Shown: positions 35,430 through 48,949 of the stretch, one piece after another
Layout: each line of letters opens with the position of its first letter
Position numbering within the stretch: the first letter of the stretch is position 1
Assembly (NCBI RefSeq): GCF_019320115.1
Contig: NC_089593.1
Location: 33,622,536 to 33,686,535 of the forward strand
Source of the DNA: Miscanthus floridulus
Taxonomy: Eukaryota > Streptophyta > Magnoliopsida > Poales > Poaceae
Length of the DNA stretch: 64,000 nucleotides
Direction of reading: 5' to 3'
The notes under the pieces: model-generated
Told to the model about the DNA's origin: nothing
The model's database searches: none
The model's input: the letters and a program-made list of their open reading frames with translations, nothing else
Program-made: the position numbers and the translations under genes

Positions 35430-38400
35430 TGTAACACCCTAGGTGTTTGTCACTAGTTAAGTAGTGGGTTTGAGCCCCAACATGACAAGTTTAGTGGTGA
35501 TCTCTAGTTCAAACTTGTAAGTGGTGACAAAGGTGTTGGGATCAACTCTTTAAGAGCGAGCCCTAACTTAAACATGGACAACACAACTTTGCTTCTATGT
35601 TGACCCTTGTTAGAGGTATGCCTAAGTAATATTAAAAGTGCACTTTTTCATATGCCTCACATCCATTTCCATCTACATTGACTATTGGAAAGGTTTCATG
35701 AAGTTTGGAGCCAAAAAGTCACATGAAATGATAAGTTACATTTTGCTTAAATTGCTTCATTAAGAAAATGGAAGCATGGGATGTCGACCAAACCTTGCAA
35801 CCTTACTTGAACAGTTATAATTCAACTCATGAACAAAAGTCATGAAGGATTCGTGTTGAGCAAATGTCAAGAAAATACCTCAATCAACCTAAAACTCTAA
35901 TTTAAGCCTTATCATGATGCTGCTTTGACCAAGGTGAAACAATGATTTTGGGACTAGATATTAAGTTTGACCTTAAACAAAAGTTGAAGTTTAAGTGGAG
36001 TGCTACACACTTTATTGTTGGACCAAGACCTGATTCGACTTATAAATGTCTCATATAGTGGTCTCAATTTTGAATGCAGTGCTGTTTTGGCCCCTCTAAA
36101 ATATTTCTAAGTCCCTGATTGACAGCTGTGAGTTGATATATTTGTGACATTTTATCTTCCAAATTCATATGGTGGCTCCATTCCTTAATATGAGTTGAAG
36201 TAAACTTTGTGTTGAAAACAACAAAACAAATCTCATCACTTTTGGACCACGTTTGGACATTCAAAGGTAGATTCAAAAGCAGCAAATGCTAACTGTTTCT
36301 AGGAGTTAACTGAGCCTCGGTTTTAGTTTCGTGTACCAAACTTTGGAGCCTTATATCTTGCAAACCAAGCTGATCCAAACCTTCATCCTTTAATGAAAAT
36401 TGTGGTTCAGTTTGTGCTCTGCAAACTTTGTTCTTGGACCAAGAGCCAAACCAATTTGGACACAAGTCAACTAGGTGCTCGAGTATCGAATCTATGGCTA
36501 TTTTTTAGACTTAGAAAGTCCGGGATTAGTAACAATTTGGTTGGCACGTTGCGTTCTCCAAATTTTGTTAAGTAACTTGAGTTGACCCAAAAATAAAAGT
36601 CAAAGATAATTCATCGGACAAGAGCTTAGAAAAATTTGGACTCAATTTGACCAAGTTTGACCAGTTAAATTGGGATCCAACTAGACAAAGCTTAATTCGT
36701 TTAAACCACTGATAGTGTCAACTTTGGACCAAATTATCTCCTAATTTGTGGCTCTCTTGGCAATGCACCCTTAATCAAACTTGGAGAGTATTCAGAGATG
36801 GTCAAACTTCGTTTAAGGCTCGCTCGCCAATTCAGCCTGTAGGAGGACCAAAAACGGTGCCCACCTCACCCACACTGTTGCCTGCTAGGTGTTCAGCATT
36901 TTGCCGGCGTGTCACCCATGCATCGGCCGTGCCCCCACCATGGCCAACGCATGTGCATGCCTGCTTGCCACGCCTCTGTGTCCTCCTAGAGTGGGCACTG
37001 AGCCCTAGCTCACTCACCCTAACTCCCTCTGCCCTCCATTCTCTCTCCCTCATGCTCTGCCTCTCTCTCCCTCCCTCGAGCGCTCTCCATCGCCATGGGT
37101 AGAGCCGAAGCTAAAGCTACCGCTGCTGCTGCAGGCGCTGCTCCCTCTCCTCCTCCACTGTAGTGCCTAGCCACACCATGCATGGGCTACCGAAACCCTA
37201 GCTGCGCCGGCCCTCTCCTTTTCCTTCCCTATAGCGCCACCCACAGCCGGCCGCTCCCGGCTAGCATTGCCCTCGAGCCTGACCGCCCCCTCCATCTTTG
37301 CTCGATGAAGAAGGAGGGCCAAAATGTGAATAGATGCTTTTTGTTGGGTCCAGTTGTGAATCATATGTCTTAAGTGAATAGTGCCTAGGAGGACCTTTTC
37401 GTTGGAATTTGTTTTCGTGGAAGTTCAGGGGCCTCGGTGCAAATGTGTTTTCCTTTATTGCTTTTATTTAGCTGAAACTTGGGAAAATCATAATAAATCA
37501 TAGAATAATCATAAAATAGCAAATGAAAATTTTTTGGAATCCTTGAGAGTAGATCTATGCAGTAGAGTCATGTTATGACATGTGTTAGTAGAATGCTTTT
37601 GCTGTTTTTATTTATCTATGTGAATTATGGTTTTCTAGGAATAAATTCATATCTAAACTTGAGTTGCTCTAATTGCTATGAAATTTTTATGGTAGGCTAC
37701 TGATGCTCTGTGTGTGCTGTGGTAAACATTTCATGCTCATTGTATGCAATATGAGTGAGTTATTGATTTAACTTGTTTGGTGCTTGATAAATGGTTTATA
37801 AATAATTTATATATGCAAAAATGTGAAATGTGATTCCCTTGCCTTGGCATGGTGATATTGTAGCTGAGAAACCCTAACATGGCTCTGTGTTTATGGAAAA
37901 TGTTGATCTTTAGATTTATCTTGCCCTCACTTATTTTTCTTGCCATAACAATTTGTCTTTTTCATAGTAATTAATATATAAAACCAAAGCATGTGAAATT
38001 TGTGCAATAGCCATGTTTTGATAGCACCTACCATTCATAAAAATCTCAGACCCAAACTAGTTTTTCTCATATATCACTAAAATTATATATATATTTATTA
38101 GGAGAAAGGGTTAGTAGAAGTGTATTTATAGATAAAGTTGGTAAATGTATTTTGGTGATTCTTGAGTGCTGGGCGTTTCAATAAAGTGTTGCTAAGTATA
38201 TTAGTGGTGGTTGAAGTTCTTTGAATGGCTCATGTGAGTATGCCCTTCGTTAGCAAAAACAAGTGAAATCTCAAAGTGTTATATTCTGAAATGGCTGCAT
38301 GTGCAATTTCTGTTGTGATACTAACTTCGTGAATCAAATTATGTTTTCTAAAGACGTGGTAAATATCAAAGTTGTAGATAATCTCCTTATCTTGCTTGTG

Positions 38401-40490
38401 TTAAAAATTTCATGACCATAGGCCTAATAGTTTCAGAGTTATGCTCCTGGCAAGCCCATTGTCAGATTTTGCTTATGCTCTGTACAGATTTGAATGATTG
38501 CTTTGGTTGACTTGTTTAAACAAGGAATCATGTATTGGTGATAATAGGAGAGTTGTAGTGATTTTTAAAAGCTTTCTAAAATGTCTAAGATCACTACTTT
38601 TGGTGGTCTAGAACTCTAGTTATTGCTGATTCAAAGTAGAATGGCAAATTCTGTCCAAGTCTGGATAGAGATGCCCTCTTTGTTTTGTTTAACCCTTTTA
38701 GCTGTGAAATACCCCTTAGATGATAGTAATAAAGTGGTAGCTAACTTAATAATATTTCTAAAAAGTTAAGAACCACATTTGTTGAGTGGATATAACTCTG
38801 GACATGCATCTCTGAAGTTCATATCAGTTTTCTGTCCATTGTTTGTGCAGATCTACTTCTTGGTGTGTTTGAACTTGGTTAGCTTTAGAATCAGCTCTGA
38901 GTGTAAATAAAATAGTTGTATATAATTTCATTAGCTTTCAAAAAAGTCTAGGATCACCTTTATTGGATGTCGAGATCTCTATTTATGACTAAAACATGTG
39001 ACTGTTGTGCTGCTGTCTAGGAACTACATGTGTAGGTTGATTGCTTTAGCTTGCCCTGGCTGGTTAAACATGTTAACTTGACATCGATTGATGAATACTT
39101 GCCATGGCTACACTCAAGTAATTTGGGTGCCATGCTTGATATGCTTGTCATATCCACCTGTTGTGCTTGAATGGTGTTTAATTCAATAACTCTAGGTGCC
39201 TATGTCTTGCATAATCTTGTGCTTGTCTTGAATGCTTTTATGTGATGCATTCGTATTACCATTCTTCGCATTCATGCACTTGTATTTTATGAGATATAGG
39301 TGGATACTTGAGCACGGTGGGTTATAATTTCTATCGTGGAAAATAACCATGAGATGATAAATAAATGGATACTAGGTGGGATCTTATATGTTGTTGGTGT
39401 GATCACTTATAGCGATTTCCTCTGTGTCGATTAAGGACCGGATCATTGAAGGCCCTCTTGTCATGTTGAACGCATGCCTATCACTTAGCTGGCTGGATAA
39501 GTCGTTCTGACCACGAAGCCGAGTAGCTCAACTCAGGCCGAGAATTATTCTGTCAAAGTGCGCACACTGGAGGTAGTAAGGATGTGCGGGGAGCTGGTGT
39601 GAGGCCAAGGCCAGTTTAGAGTCCTGATTGAACTGGCATCCGGTAGTGTCCTTGATTGTGTGGCGCTGATCGAACCTACGAATTGGACCTGAGTTATACC
39701 AAATGTGACCTGAGACTACCTTGGCACTGATATGTCTAGGTTTGTGTTAGGAATAAATTCTCAGCTGGTTGAAATCGATTCGAATCGCCGTCTCTCCTGG
39801 ATAGTGAGAACTTGACAGAGCTTCTTTCCTCGTAGTAATGGATGGAACATGATGGCTATGATGATGATATGATAATCTAGATATGGTTACTATTGTGATG
39901 CTTATTAATTAAGTGATTGCTCTAGAATAGGTGCAAAGTTAGTTATGATAAGCTTCACTGAACTTGATTCTAAAACTTGAATAAAAGATTGAAAGTAAGG
40001 ACTCATGATAATAATGCTCTTTTTGCAAAGTTATGCTATCCAACCAGCTCCACTAAATAAGCCTTGCATATCCTTGAGAGTCTTTTTATTTCTCTTCTAT
40101 CGGGTAAGTCTAGCTGAGTACATTCAAATACTCAGGGTTTATCCCACCATGTTGCAGGTGAAGTTCTCAGTTTGTGGAAGAGGGTGGCTAACCACCGGTG
40201 GGCTTGGTGACTCTATATTTATTTCTCATCTATATTCTTTTATTAGAGGATGTCACTTATGCTAGCAATGTATTTGGAACTTATACTAATGTAATCATTT
40301 GAAAGCTATGTTGTTTCCCTTAACCGGTTTTGAAACCCAAACTTGTACTATTATTTGAGAACCCATTTGTAATATTATTTCCACTGCAACTCCATGTATG
40401 TGATGTGTATTTGCTTAAACATGCGATCTTGGTTGTGATGTTGATTTACCGAGGTCCTTCATGACACTCGATGGACTACTAGATTTATAT
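35430..40490 (+). mobile_element. Long gypsy (chromovirus-like) LTR, about 5 kb, 3' end truncated
   Basis: Starts TGTAACACCCTAGGTGTTT, the same terminus as the minus-strand solo LTR ending at 46303. Inside, ATTCGAATCGCCGTCTCTC (39780), GGGTAAGTCTAGCTGAGTAC (40110), a GC-rich block (36880-37330) with a CT-rich leader, and GGACTACTAG (40471) all have counterparts in that LTR in the opposite orientation. The last about 110 bp, including the TGTTACA end, are missing, and copia sequence follows near 40491. No PBS or PPT adjoins it. A 22-codon frame (ATG 37095, Ala/Pro-rich) after the CT-rich leader is the only coding hint; I do not call it a gene. Confidence 0.7.
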
Positions 40491-41314
40491 AGGTGAAAGT
40501 CTGTGCACATCAACGTGTTAGACATGTGAGGAATGACTAGATGCACTAAGCAAGTTCTTAGCAAAGTATGAATGCATGCCAATCAACTTTTACCATGGAT
40601 TGCTCGAAGGAGAGGTATGTCATATAAGTGGGGGTGCATCAATACATATTTGAGAAATCCAATGTGTTCAATTCATTCCTAAACTTGCAAAACTTTTTCT
40701 CATCAAGTGGCTTGGTGAATATATCGGCAAGTTGATCTTCGGTGCCCACACTCTCAATTGAAATGTCCCCTTTTTGTGGATGATCTCTTATGAAATGGTG
40801 GTGAACATCAATATGCTTTGTTCTTGCATGTGGAACCAGATTGTTGGTTAGCTTGATTGCACTCTCATTGTCACATAGCAATGGCACTTCCTTGACTCTT
40901 ATTTCAAAGTCATTCAAAGTAGCCTTCATCCAAAGAATTTATGCACAACAACTACTGGTGTATATGTATTTGGCTTTCGTAGTTGAAAGTGCAACACTAT
41001 TTTACTTCTTTGATGACCAAGATACAAGTGATCTTCCTAACAATTGACATGTGCCCAATGTGCTCTTTCTCTCCACTTTGCATCCCGCATAATCAAAGTT
41101 CGAATATCCAACTAACTCAAACTTTTCTCCTTTGGGATACCACAAACCAACATTTTGTGTATGCTTCAAGTACCTCAAAATTCTCTGTAGCTTTCAAATT
41201 ACTTTCTCTTGGTGAGGCTTGAAATCTTGCACACATGCATACATGAAACATGACATCCAGTCTTGATGCGGTCACATTTAGTAGGCTTCCAATCATAGAA
41301 GAATACAACTTTTG
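40491..41314 (-). pseudogene. pol: Ty1/copia pol fragment: end of RT and RNase H
   Basis: On the minus strand, LYSSMIGSLLNVTASRLDVM followed by VCMCARFQASPRESNLKA (41130-41320) is the stretch after the copia reverse transcriptase. WMKATLNDFEIRVKEVPLLC, DNESAIKLTNN, HARTKHIDVHHHFIRDH and GTEDQLADIFTKPLDEKKFC (40639-40935) are the C-terminal half of copia RNase H. The middle is frameshifted. About 150 bp of 3' non-coding sequence with the usual TGATGCACCCCC start follows (40490-40640). The other half of the same pol lies 18.4 kb away at 59752-60541; about 90 residues between the two halves are missing. Confidence 0.85.
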
Positions 41315-41409
41315 ATGTTTAGTGAAGCAAAATTTTAGTTGCTTGCGATCCCCGATCCAGCCAAAGCTGTAATGACTCTCGATCATCTTAAACTATGCTC
41401 CGATACCCC
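41315..41409 (-). mobile_element. Extra copy of the chromovirus PBS and leader at its left end
   Basis: GTTTAGTGAAGCAAAATTTT to GATACCCCAG is about 90% identical by eye to 56779-56873, where it forms the start of the internal region after the 5' LTR. Here it follows the 3' LTR instead and then abuts copia pol directly. It includes a PBS-like word (complement of GGTATCGGAGC at 41398-41408). A normal insertion would end at the LTR terminus, so this points to a former tandem array or unequal recombination. Confidence 0.75.
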
Positions 41410-41649
41410 AGTCTCTAGGTAACTGCCATGTTAATCCACCAAAATCAAGTGTCAACCACTTGACCCCTCAATTTAAGCAAACGAACAACGAGGTCCCCAG
41501 GAGCTCACATAGGAACTCCTCTTTAGGATCAGTTCGAGAGAGATAATACATCACAATAGTGCATGGATCACATTACAAGTTCAAACATTAAAGTTTACAA
41601 GTCTTGGTTCATACACTTAGTTCATCACACGATCACACATTATAGTCTA

Positions 41650-44600
41650 TGTAACAGAACCGACCAAATCATAAGAACGTAAGTACAAAAACAATCACCG
41701 AAGCGATCAAATTCCTGTACTTAAGCTCCCATAATCCTAGTAGTCCGGAAATCACGAAGCATTTCAACCAACTCTCGACATACAAACCAAGATTGTAGTG
41801 ATTCAACACAACACATCATCCGTTACAACATTTCACAAGTAGCATTTGGATTACATCCATCAGAGTTGAAATAGAATATTACAAACCAAGTTTGAGTGTG
41901 CGGAAGCAACATAGTTTGGTACAAAACATCATAGTTTTCAATTACATTACCAAGGCTGAGTCATGTCCCACAAAAGCATTATCAGGTACGAGAACTAGTA
42001 GAGACCATGCCCAATAGTCTAGTCTTCATCCCCAGCTGGGAGAAGGCAGTACTTGCAGCAACCAAAGTAGAACTGGTCATCTGCAACAGGTGGGAGATAA
42101 ACCCTGAGTACGAGAAGGTACTCAGCTAGACTTACCCGTCAAAACCAGAAATAAAAGACACCAAGGATCATGCAAGGCTTTTCAGGTGGGCTAGCTTGAC
42201 ACAGTTGCATAAAAGAGCTTATGATTATAGTAACCAATTTAAACTTAGCATCAAGCTTATCATTATTTACCTGTCCACTAGATTAGCACCTTTACTAGAG
42301 CACTCACTTATTAGGAGCAAACAATATTAACCATAGCAGGTATAATAAGGCTATCATCATCATATCATCATTTCTGAACCATTATGTTATTAAGTGTATC
42401 TACATTGGAGATAAGCCCATCAAGTTCTCACTAACCGAGAGAGACGGCGACTCGAATTGAATTACAACTCAGCTGAGGGGGTATTCCTAACTCTCACCCT
42501 GGCATACTTAGCAAGGGTAGCCGTGGGTTACCTTTGGTACAACTCAGGAACCAAATTCACGGGTTCGATCAGCGCCAGCGCTCTCAGGGATTACCCTTCT
42601 ACCAGGATGATCAGGACTTTTAAATCACCTGCCCTTGGACTCACGCCTATGGCTCCCTTCCGAGGTGTACTTTATACTTATCGACTCCCGGCCTGAGTTG
42701 AGCTACTCGGCTTCACGGTCGGTCATTGGACACGGCCAACTAAGAGAGAGGCATGCGTTCAACATGAATAGGAAAGGCTCCAAGAATCAGTCCTTAAGCA
42801 ACGCAGATGGAGTCACTGCAAACCGGCAAGCCTCCGTCCGGTCTTCATTTCAAATTAAGACTGGTTCTTTTCCACGATAGCAAATATAGCCAATCGTGCC
42901 ATATGTATCTTCCTATATCTCATAGGTGATAGGAAATCACCTGACTTTTACCGTGTTAAAGCAGGGCTAAGCACTACATGAGCCTGAGCTATATAGGATT
43001 CAGGGTATCAATATCTGGACAAGGATTGGATAACCAATGCAGCAAGTGTTTGCATCCAACACCTAAACTTAATGCAACAATATATATATGTAACAATAAT
43101 AATTTAACTGCATTTTGGAAATTAGGAGGCTTAATATGCTCCGGGGCTTGCCTTTCACAAAGTTGCAAGGACGGTGATCCGGGCACTCAACGGCGACCTC
43201 GTCTGGCACTTCTCCTGAAGGCTGCTCCTCCTGAATCTCCGGTGTCGGCTGCTGCTGCTCGCTCGGTTCCTCGAATTCCAGCAGGGTCACTCCTTCCGGT
43301 ACACCTATTGCATTACGATGCAAAAGATAAATACCATGGATGCATAAGGAATGACATGATGCTTATGATGAATGAATCACAGTAAGTGTTTACCGAAAAT
43401 ATCACTGGACACTCGTTTACCGAGTAAGACTAGCCATATTCAAATCACTTTAAGCATGTATCTAACTTAACTTAAAGAACAAGATCAACTTACCTAACTT
43501 GCATAACCTAAGATAAAGATGCTCATCTTTGGTTAAAGGCCTAACACCTAGGAACATTACCACAACTTAGAAATAGTAACAGTATACATAATTTAACATT
43601 TAAAGTTTCATATGTATACAAGTATTCCCGTAATTAAATCACAACAAGAGTTATACAAATCCAAATGACTTGTATGAGGACATTCTGGAAAGCTTATGAA
43701 ATGTTCTACAAATCAATGGTAAATAGCAAAGCCTGATTCTGATGTTAACCAAATCAATTTCCAGCAAACCTAGAATCTGTCCAGTATGACAGGGTTACTA
43801 ACTTAATTATTTAATGATTGTGCAAAAGCATAACTTGATCAAACCAAGTTTACCAACTTGTTTTTCATACCTAAGAAACATCAGAAAGTATAGTGCCAAC
43901 TTCTAAATAAATTATTTAATATCCTTTTCCAATTTGTTTAGTTAATTAGGTGATTTAAGCAATATATAGTAAAACTATTCATAAAAATCTACAAAAATTA
44001 CAGTAGCTATCTCATGCTGCACATAGACGACCATAAAAATTTCAAAGCCATTGGGGAAACATAACTTGCTGTATCCAAAATAACAGATGACATGTCTAAT
44101 TTGAGCATAATTAGGAAACCCTAATGAAAAGTGTCAAGCAACAGATTTCACATTTTTCCTAGCATCATTCTAGCATAAGAACCTTACTCACCAAATTTTA
44201 CCTATACTGGATCTATAGAAAAATTATAAAAATTCACACAAGATCCATCCATTAATAAAAGCAATTTCTATAACTTAAAAACTACACATGCACTAGCTCT
44301 GAAATTTTAACCAGAGCTTCTACTAAGCAATAACAGATTACCCACAAAATTTCATAATTTTTGGACCACAGAAACTCAAGATAAAATTCAAACAAGTTTG
44401 CATGTATCCAAAAACACATTTCAAAGTCCTATTTAATTCATCCAGAATTTCTAAAATGTGTGCTCATATAGTATTTTTATTAAATACTAGACAATACTAG
44501 GAGCTCAACAAAATTAGAACCATAGCATTTGGATCTATATACTAAGAAATACATATTTTTGAATATCAATACAAATCTGTGAAATAATAAAACAAAACAA

Positions 44601-46303
44601 ATAAGGAAACCATTTCACTGATGTTGGGCCGGCCCGAGGAAACGGCGGCCCAAGACACGGTGCAGCCCACGCTGGGCTCCCGCCTCAGCCGCGGCGACTG
44701 ACGGGAGGGGCCCACGCGTCAGCGAGACAGACAGGGGAATGGAGCGGACGGCGGCGTAGGTCGTCGCCGGTGGCTTCTCTGGTGACGGCAACGGCGCCAA
44801 CATGTTCGCCTCACCCGAGCGGACCTAGGGGAACCTTCTATTGTAGCTACTGATGCTGCTAGCGGGGGTGGCGATGGCCACGGCGGCGCTCGGCCATGGC
44901 ACGGCCGGCTCCGACGATGATACGGCGTCGTAGCCCAATAGGGTGACCCTACGAGCTACGGCAGCATGCCTAGACCCTAGCGCGAGACGGAGGAGGGATG
45001 GCAAGGACACGAGGAGAGCTGGCCGCGTGGAGCGCCAACTCCGGCGAGGTCCTGGCATGGCTGCGGTGGGGGAAAACGGCGAATACGCCCTTATCGAGGC
45101 ACGATAGACCCAACGGTGAGGTGGAGATGGTAAAGGGGATCACGGCGAAGCTCTAGATGAATGGAGCAATGTGTTTTTGCAACGGCGTGGAAGCTAGGCA
45201 AAGGCGAAGGTGCGGCTAGCAATGGCGGACGGCTGCGGCTCTATTGCTGCGTGCGGTGGGAGGCGAGAAATGAGAAAAAGAGAGTGGCGAGTGCGTCGGC
45301 AGGCGCGGGGTGGCTTCAAGACACGGCTGCGACGCCAGAATGCACACGGCGCGTGGCAAGCACGGTCAGCCAGCCATCGACACGCGACGCACACGTGTCC
45401 GGCGTTTTCTGAAAACGGTGGTACTGTAGCTTTGATTCAGTCGACTTGAACCGCCTGACAGCGAGTATTCGACGATGATTTGCTCCTAATCCATGACGAG
45501 TTAGTGGAGGAATTGAACATCAAAGTTGTAGACCTACCTTCCCTCTACAAATTCTTTTCAATGACCAACACCTAAAACGCCATGGATCCGAAGTTACATG
45601 AAGCCAAAGTGGGCTCGATGCAACTGAAATGTACCATGACTTAGAATATTTTTCTAAGTGTGAAATCAGCATGGCATTCTGACTTGTGGGCCATGTTTGA
45701 GCATGTTCCACACATTTTCATGAGTTGGTCATAAAACAACTTTTGTTCCTTGTAAAATTTACTACAACTTTGCTTTAGGTTGCTCAGACATGCATAGACT
45801 CTAAGTTGCACTTTTTAAACAGTCAAACTGTGACACTCCAAGGGTTAATTCAAGTCAAACCTCCACTTGAGGGCATTTTGGTCATTTTGATCTACATGAA
45901 CAATGTCCCAACAAGTAACCTAAGTGTAGTTAAGGTGTAATAGACCATGATCAACCATTTTACAAAAATTGTTATACCACTTCTAATGATCACATGTGAT
46001 ACAGAAATTAAAACAAGCAATTCATTCATATGTTTCAGTACAACGTTTCACATGTTGCATGACCTTGTTGTTATCCTATACTTGTCACATTACTACCATG
46101 TTGCCATGCTTCAAGGGATGAGAAACTCAGGTTGCATTCACATGTTACACCATTACTATTCACAACACTCAAGTCTGAAACATACACAATTGGAAAATGT
46201 TGCATATGCATGTTTCAGTAATCAAAGGCATGATGAGATAGATGATGCACATGTTTATGAAATGAAATGCAATTAGTGGAAGCCAAACACCTAGGGTGTT
46301 ACA
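41650..46303 (-). mobile_element. Solo gypsy LTR, 4654 bp, with perfect 5-bp target duplication
   Basis: Flanked by GTCTA at 41645-41649 and 46304-46308. The uninterrupted host sequence is preserved at 57109-57122 (TATAGTCTACATCG), which proves the edges. The ends are TGTAACAG...GGTGTTACA; on the minus strand the LTR begins TGTAACACCCTAGGTG. It belongs to the same family as 35430-40490 on the opposite strand. No internal region remains, so LTR-LTR recombination removed it. Confidence 0.92.
44620..45420 (-). other. GC-rich block inside the solo LTR
   Basis: About 800 bp with markedly higher G+C than the AT-rich rest of the LTR. Minus-strand frames of 77 codons (44825-45058, MPGPRRSWRSTRPALLV...) and 62 codons (44615-44803) are Arg/Ala/Ser-rich, as any GC-rich sequence tends to be. 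A corresponding GC-rich block with a CT-rich leader sits at 36880-37330 in the related LTR. It probably holds the LTR promoter and transcript leader. I see no evidence for a conserved protein. Confidence 0.5.
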
Positions 46304-48936
46304 GTCTACATCGAAGTCTAGTGGAAGTCTTTCAACATAACATAGTTCACGATAACAGATACATGGGTGTGCCACAGCCATGTATCTATGGAACACAAGA
46401 TCCTTCACCGCTCTTGATTCGGCGAGGGGTCAGGAGCATAGAACAATCCATGCACAAGGACTACGATACCTAGAAAACTTAAGATCACACAGGGTGAGTA
46501 CTCGAATGTACTCCATAGGACTTACCCAATATAATAGACAAGGATTATGCATTTGGGAAGTAGCAAGGAATGTGTAACTTTGCGTAAAAGTGTTTATACT
46601 GTAAAGTAAAGGTGATCTATGATGTAGCAATTATTAAGCATAGCATAGGTAATCAAGTTAAGCATTAACAAGCAAGAACTCGATCTTCCATGAGTCCTGA
46701 TATCCAAGCCCAACTCTAGTATGTGTCTAGAAGTAGAACTTATTGCTTTTAATGTTTTATACTCTATAGAGGGGTATAAGTTAACCCCACTTGAAACAAG
46801 GGATATCGCCCATAAGACCCGTTAGTACAGAAAGGATACCTCAATGCCTCAACCTTCCCCTAACCTGGATGCCCAGTCAATGCCTCAGACATTCTCGACC
46901 GACGCCATCCCCATTGCTAGTTTCATGGATAAGATGGTTGCAATCAGTTACTTGGCATGTCACCCCCTTTGGCGACAAGTGGTTTCTATAGTTTTATGTT
47001 CGTACTCACTACCATGGATACATGGTCCTTAACCGATAAGCAAGCTATGTCATCCAAGAATCCCCATCTTGCCATGACCATACCCTCTGCCGACCAATGT
47101 TCATACCATTCCCAAGTGGAACTAGTGTTGATCTCTTCCCAAGGTGTTGCTTAGTGGATTATCATCCTATCATAGTGCGAGTAATGAGAAACCCATCATT
47201 AGCTAGACTTCTAAGATCTAAGCATACTAAGCATGGTTATCAAACAAGACATGTATGGTTGACTGGTGTGGCAATATATGGATAAGGCTTGACATAGGTA
47301 ATTCCCTTCCTGGTTCACTAGTCATATAGTAACATAACAATGCAGTAGATAAACATAGTTTATTATGCATTTGTAAAGCATAGGGATGGATAGGGGCATG
47401 CCTTGAATGTCGTTGCCAGGCTCAATGGCTTCTTCCTCTTGAGGCTCCTCCTCAACAGGTTCTTTGGGAATCAGGTCACCTATACATGCATGATGCTTGA
47501 TGAGTGAACTGCATAAAGTACATGCTCATGCTATGCAATGATTCTTAGTTAATTATGCTTTAACGACACATGATTGAGGTTATGGTTAGACACTAGTGAT
47601 CTATTGACTGGTAACTATTGGGTAGTCCAGCATGGATGTCGGATGGTTTGGTGGTTACTAGGACTAAGTGGGATATTGACTCTCTAGGTCCATTGGACTC
47701 TCTGAACATGGGTCGGACCCTCCAGTTTGAAGTCCATGCTCTCGTGAATCTCTCAGTGTTAAAAGGTGATCCTATTGGAAGGTTCCATCAACTATGGCGG
47801 ACCATCTATAGGCACTGGTTGCTCTCAGGTTTCTAGTCTATAATTCAGTGGACAGTCTGGAATATCGATGGGCACTCCGCTATACCAAAACTGTGATCTA
47901 GGTTCTTTGGACACTCTTCTGTCTCGGGTGTATAACTCATCGGACGCTCCGGTGTAGTGATGGACACTCTAGTGGTTTGTAGGCATGTTCTATGTAGGTG
48001 CGTAGTGAGACATTCAGTACTGATAGACACTCCAATGGTGATGTCGAACCCTTTGTTGGTACTGACAGTGAACACCTCACAGTAACTCGAGATCCAAATC
48101 TTGACCCGTGGTGCTTGCATGTGTAAACCATCTTTAGGGTAGACTGCTGGGGTTCTATAGAACATATCTAGCTGGTTAGTTCAAACTACATTGGGTGCAA
48201 ACTAACTCTAGGCCACAAATCGATGTTTCCTAGGTTTTGGCTCCTAAAGACACAATCCTAGGTTTGGCTTGGTTAGATCCTTACCAAGTGCTACAAACAC
48301 AAGGTACCAAGCTCTCCAAGAGGATGGAGCAGCTAGATCTCCTCCTTGGTAACTTGAAATTTTCGTCTTCTTGCGTCCTTCTCCTCCTAGCTCCTTATGG
48401 CAAGGGTGAGAGGGCTCCTCCCCCTTCTAACCACTACTTCTTGTGGATGACGGCCTCTAGGTGATCTCCAAAGCCATCTCTTGCTACTTCTAAGCTTCAA
48501 TCCCTTCTCCTCTCTCCTCCTTTCCTTCTCCTCTTCCTTGCTTGAGTGTGAGAGAGAGTAGTGAGAGGAACTAGAGAGAGAGTGGGAGTGTAAGAGTGTG
48601 TGAGTGAGCTAGTGGACTCTCTGCCTTGGTGTGTCCACGAGATGGACAACTATGGTGAAGTGTGGGACCCAGTGATTTACAAAGTGACACCTCACATTTC
48701 TATATGGGATGATCCTATCGGACAATCAGTCATCGCGGTGGACTCTCCGGTGGTGTCGGGTGACTGACTCACAGCGTGCTAGCAAACTAGCGGATTCCTC
48801 GGTGGTGCTGGCAGATTCTCTATCAATTCAACAGTGATTAGTTTAATGCAGCATTCAGTTTCTAACTATTTGATTTCAATTGCAAAGATGCTCATGATGC
48901 TAATGCTCACAAGGGTGTCAGGACCAGGTCATGACA

Positions 48937-48949
48937 ACTCTCTACCCTT
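48937..48949 (-). other. Polypurine tract of the chromovirus
   Basis: On the minus strand AAGGGTAGAGAGT immediately precedes the LTR start TGTCATGACC. This marks the left LTR as the 3' LTR. Confidence 0.65.

Larger units (their letters stand above)
41410..48936 (-). mobile_element. 3' LTR of the chromovirus, split by a 4.65-kb solo LTR
   Basis: On the minus strand it starts TGTCATGACCTGG at 48936. Apart from the insertion at 41650-46303 and its 5-bp duplication it is about 2.87 kb, matching the LTR at 56874-59747 along its whole length. In a 140-bp stretch compared by eye (46304-46445 against 57115-57255) I count about nine differences, all transitions. There are also small indels, e.g. about 27 bp extra in the right copy near 57655-57681. 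Confidence 0.85.

Noticed and set aside
36746..37373. ORFs on both strands in a GC-rich stretch
   Set aside because: Part of the long LTR at 35430-40490; no conserved motif, and open in several frames at once.
44825..45058. Host gene exon
   Set aside because: Lies wholly within the solo LTR, with biased Arg/Ala/Ser composition and no domain; kept only as a GC-rich block.
47097..47285. Conserved peptide shared with 57915-58103
   Set aside because: The near-identity is due to the two LTRs of one element, not to protein conservation.
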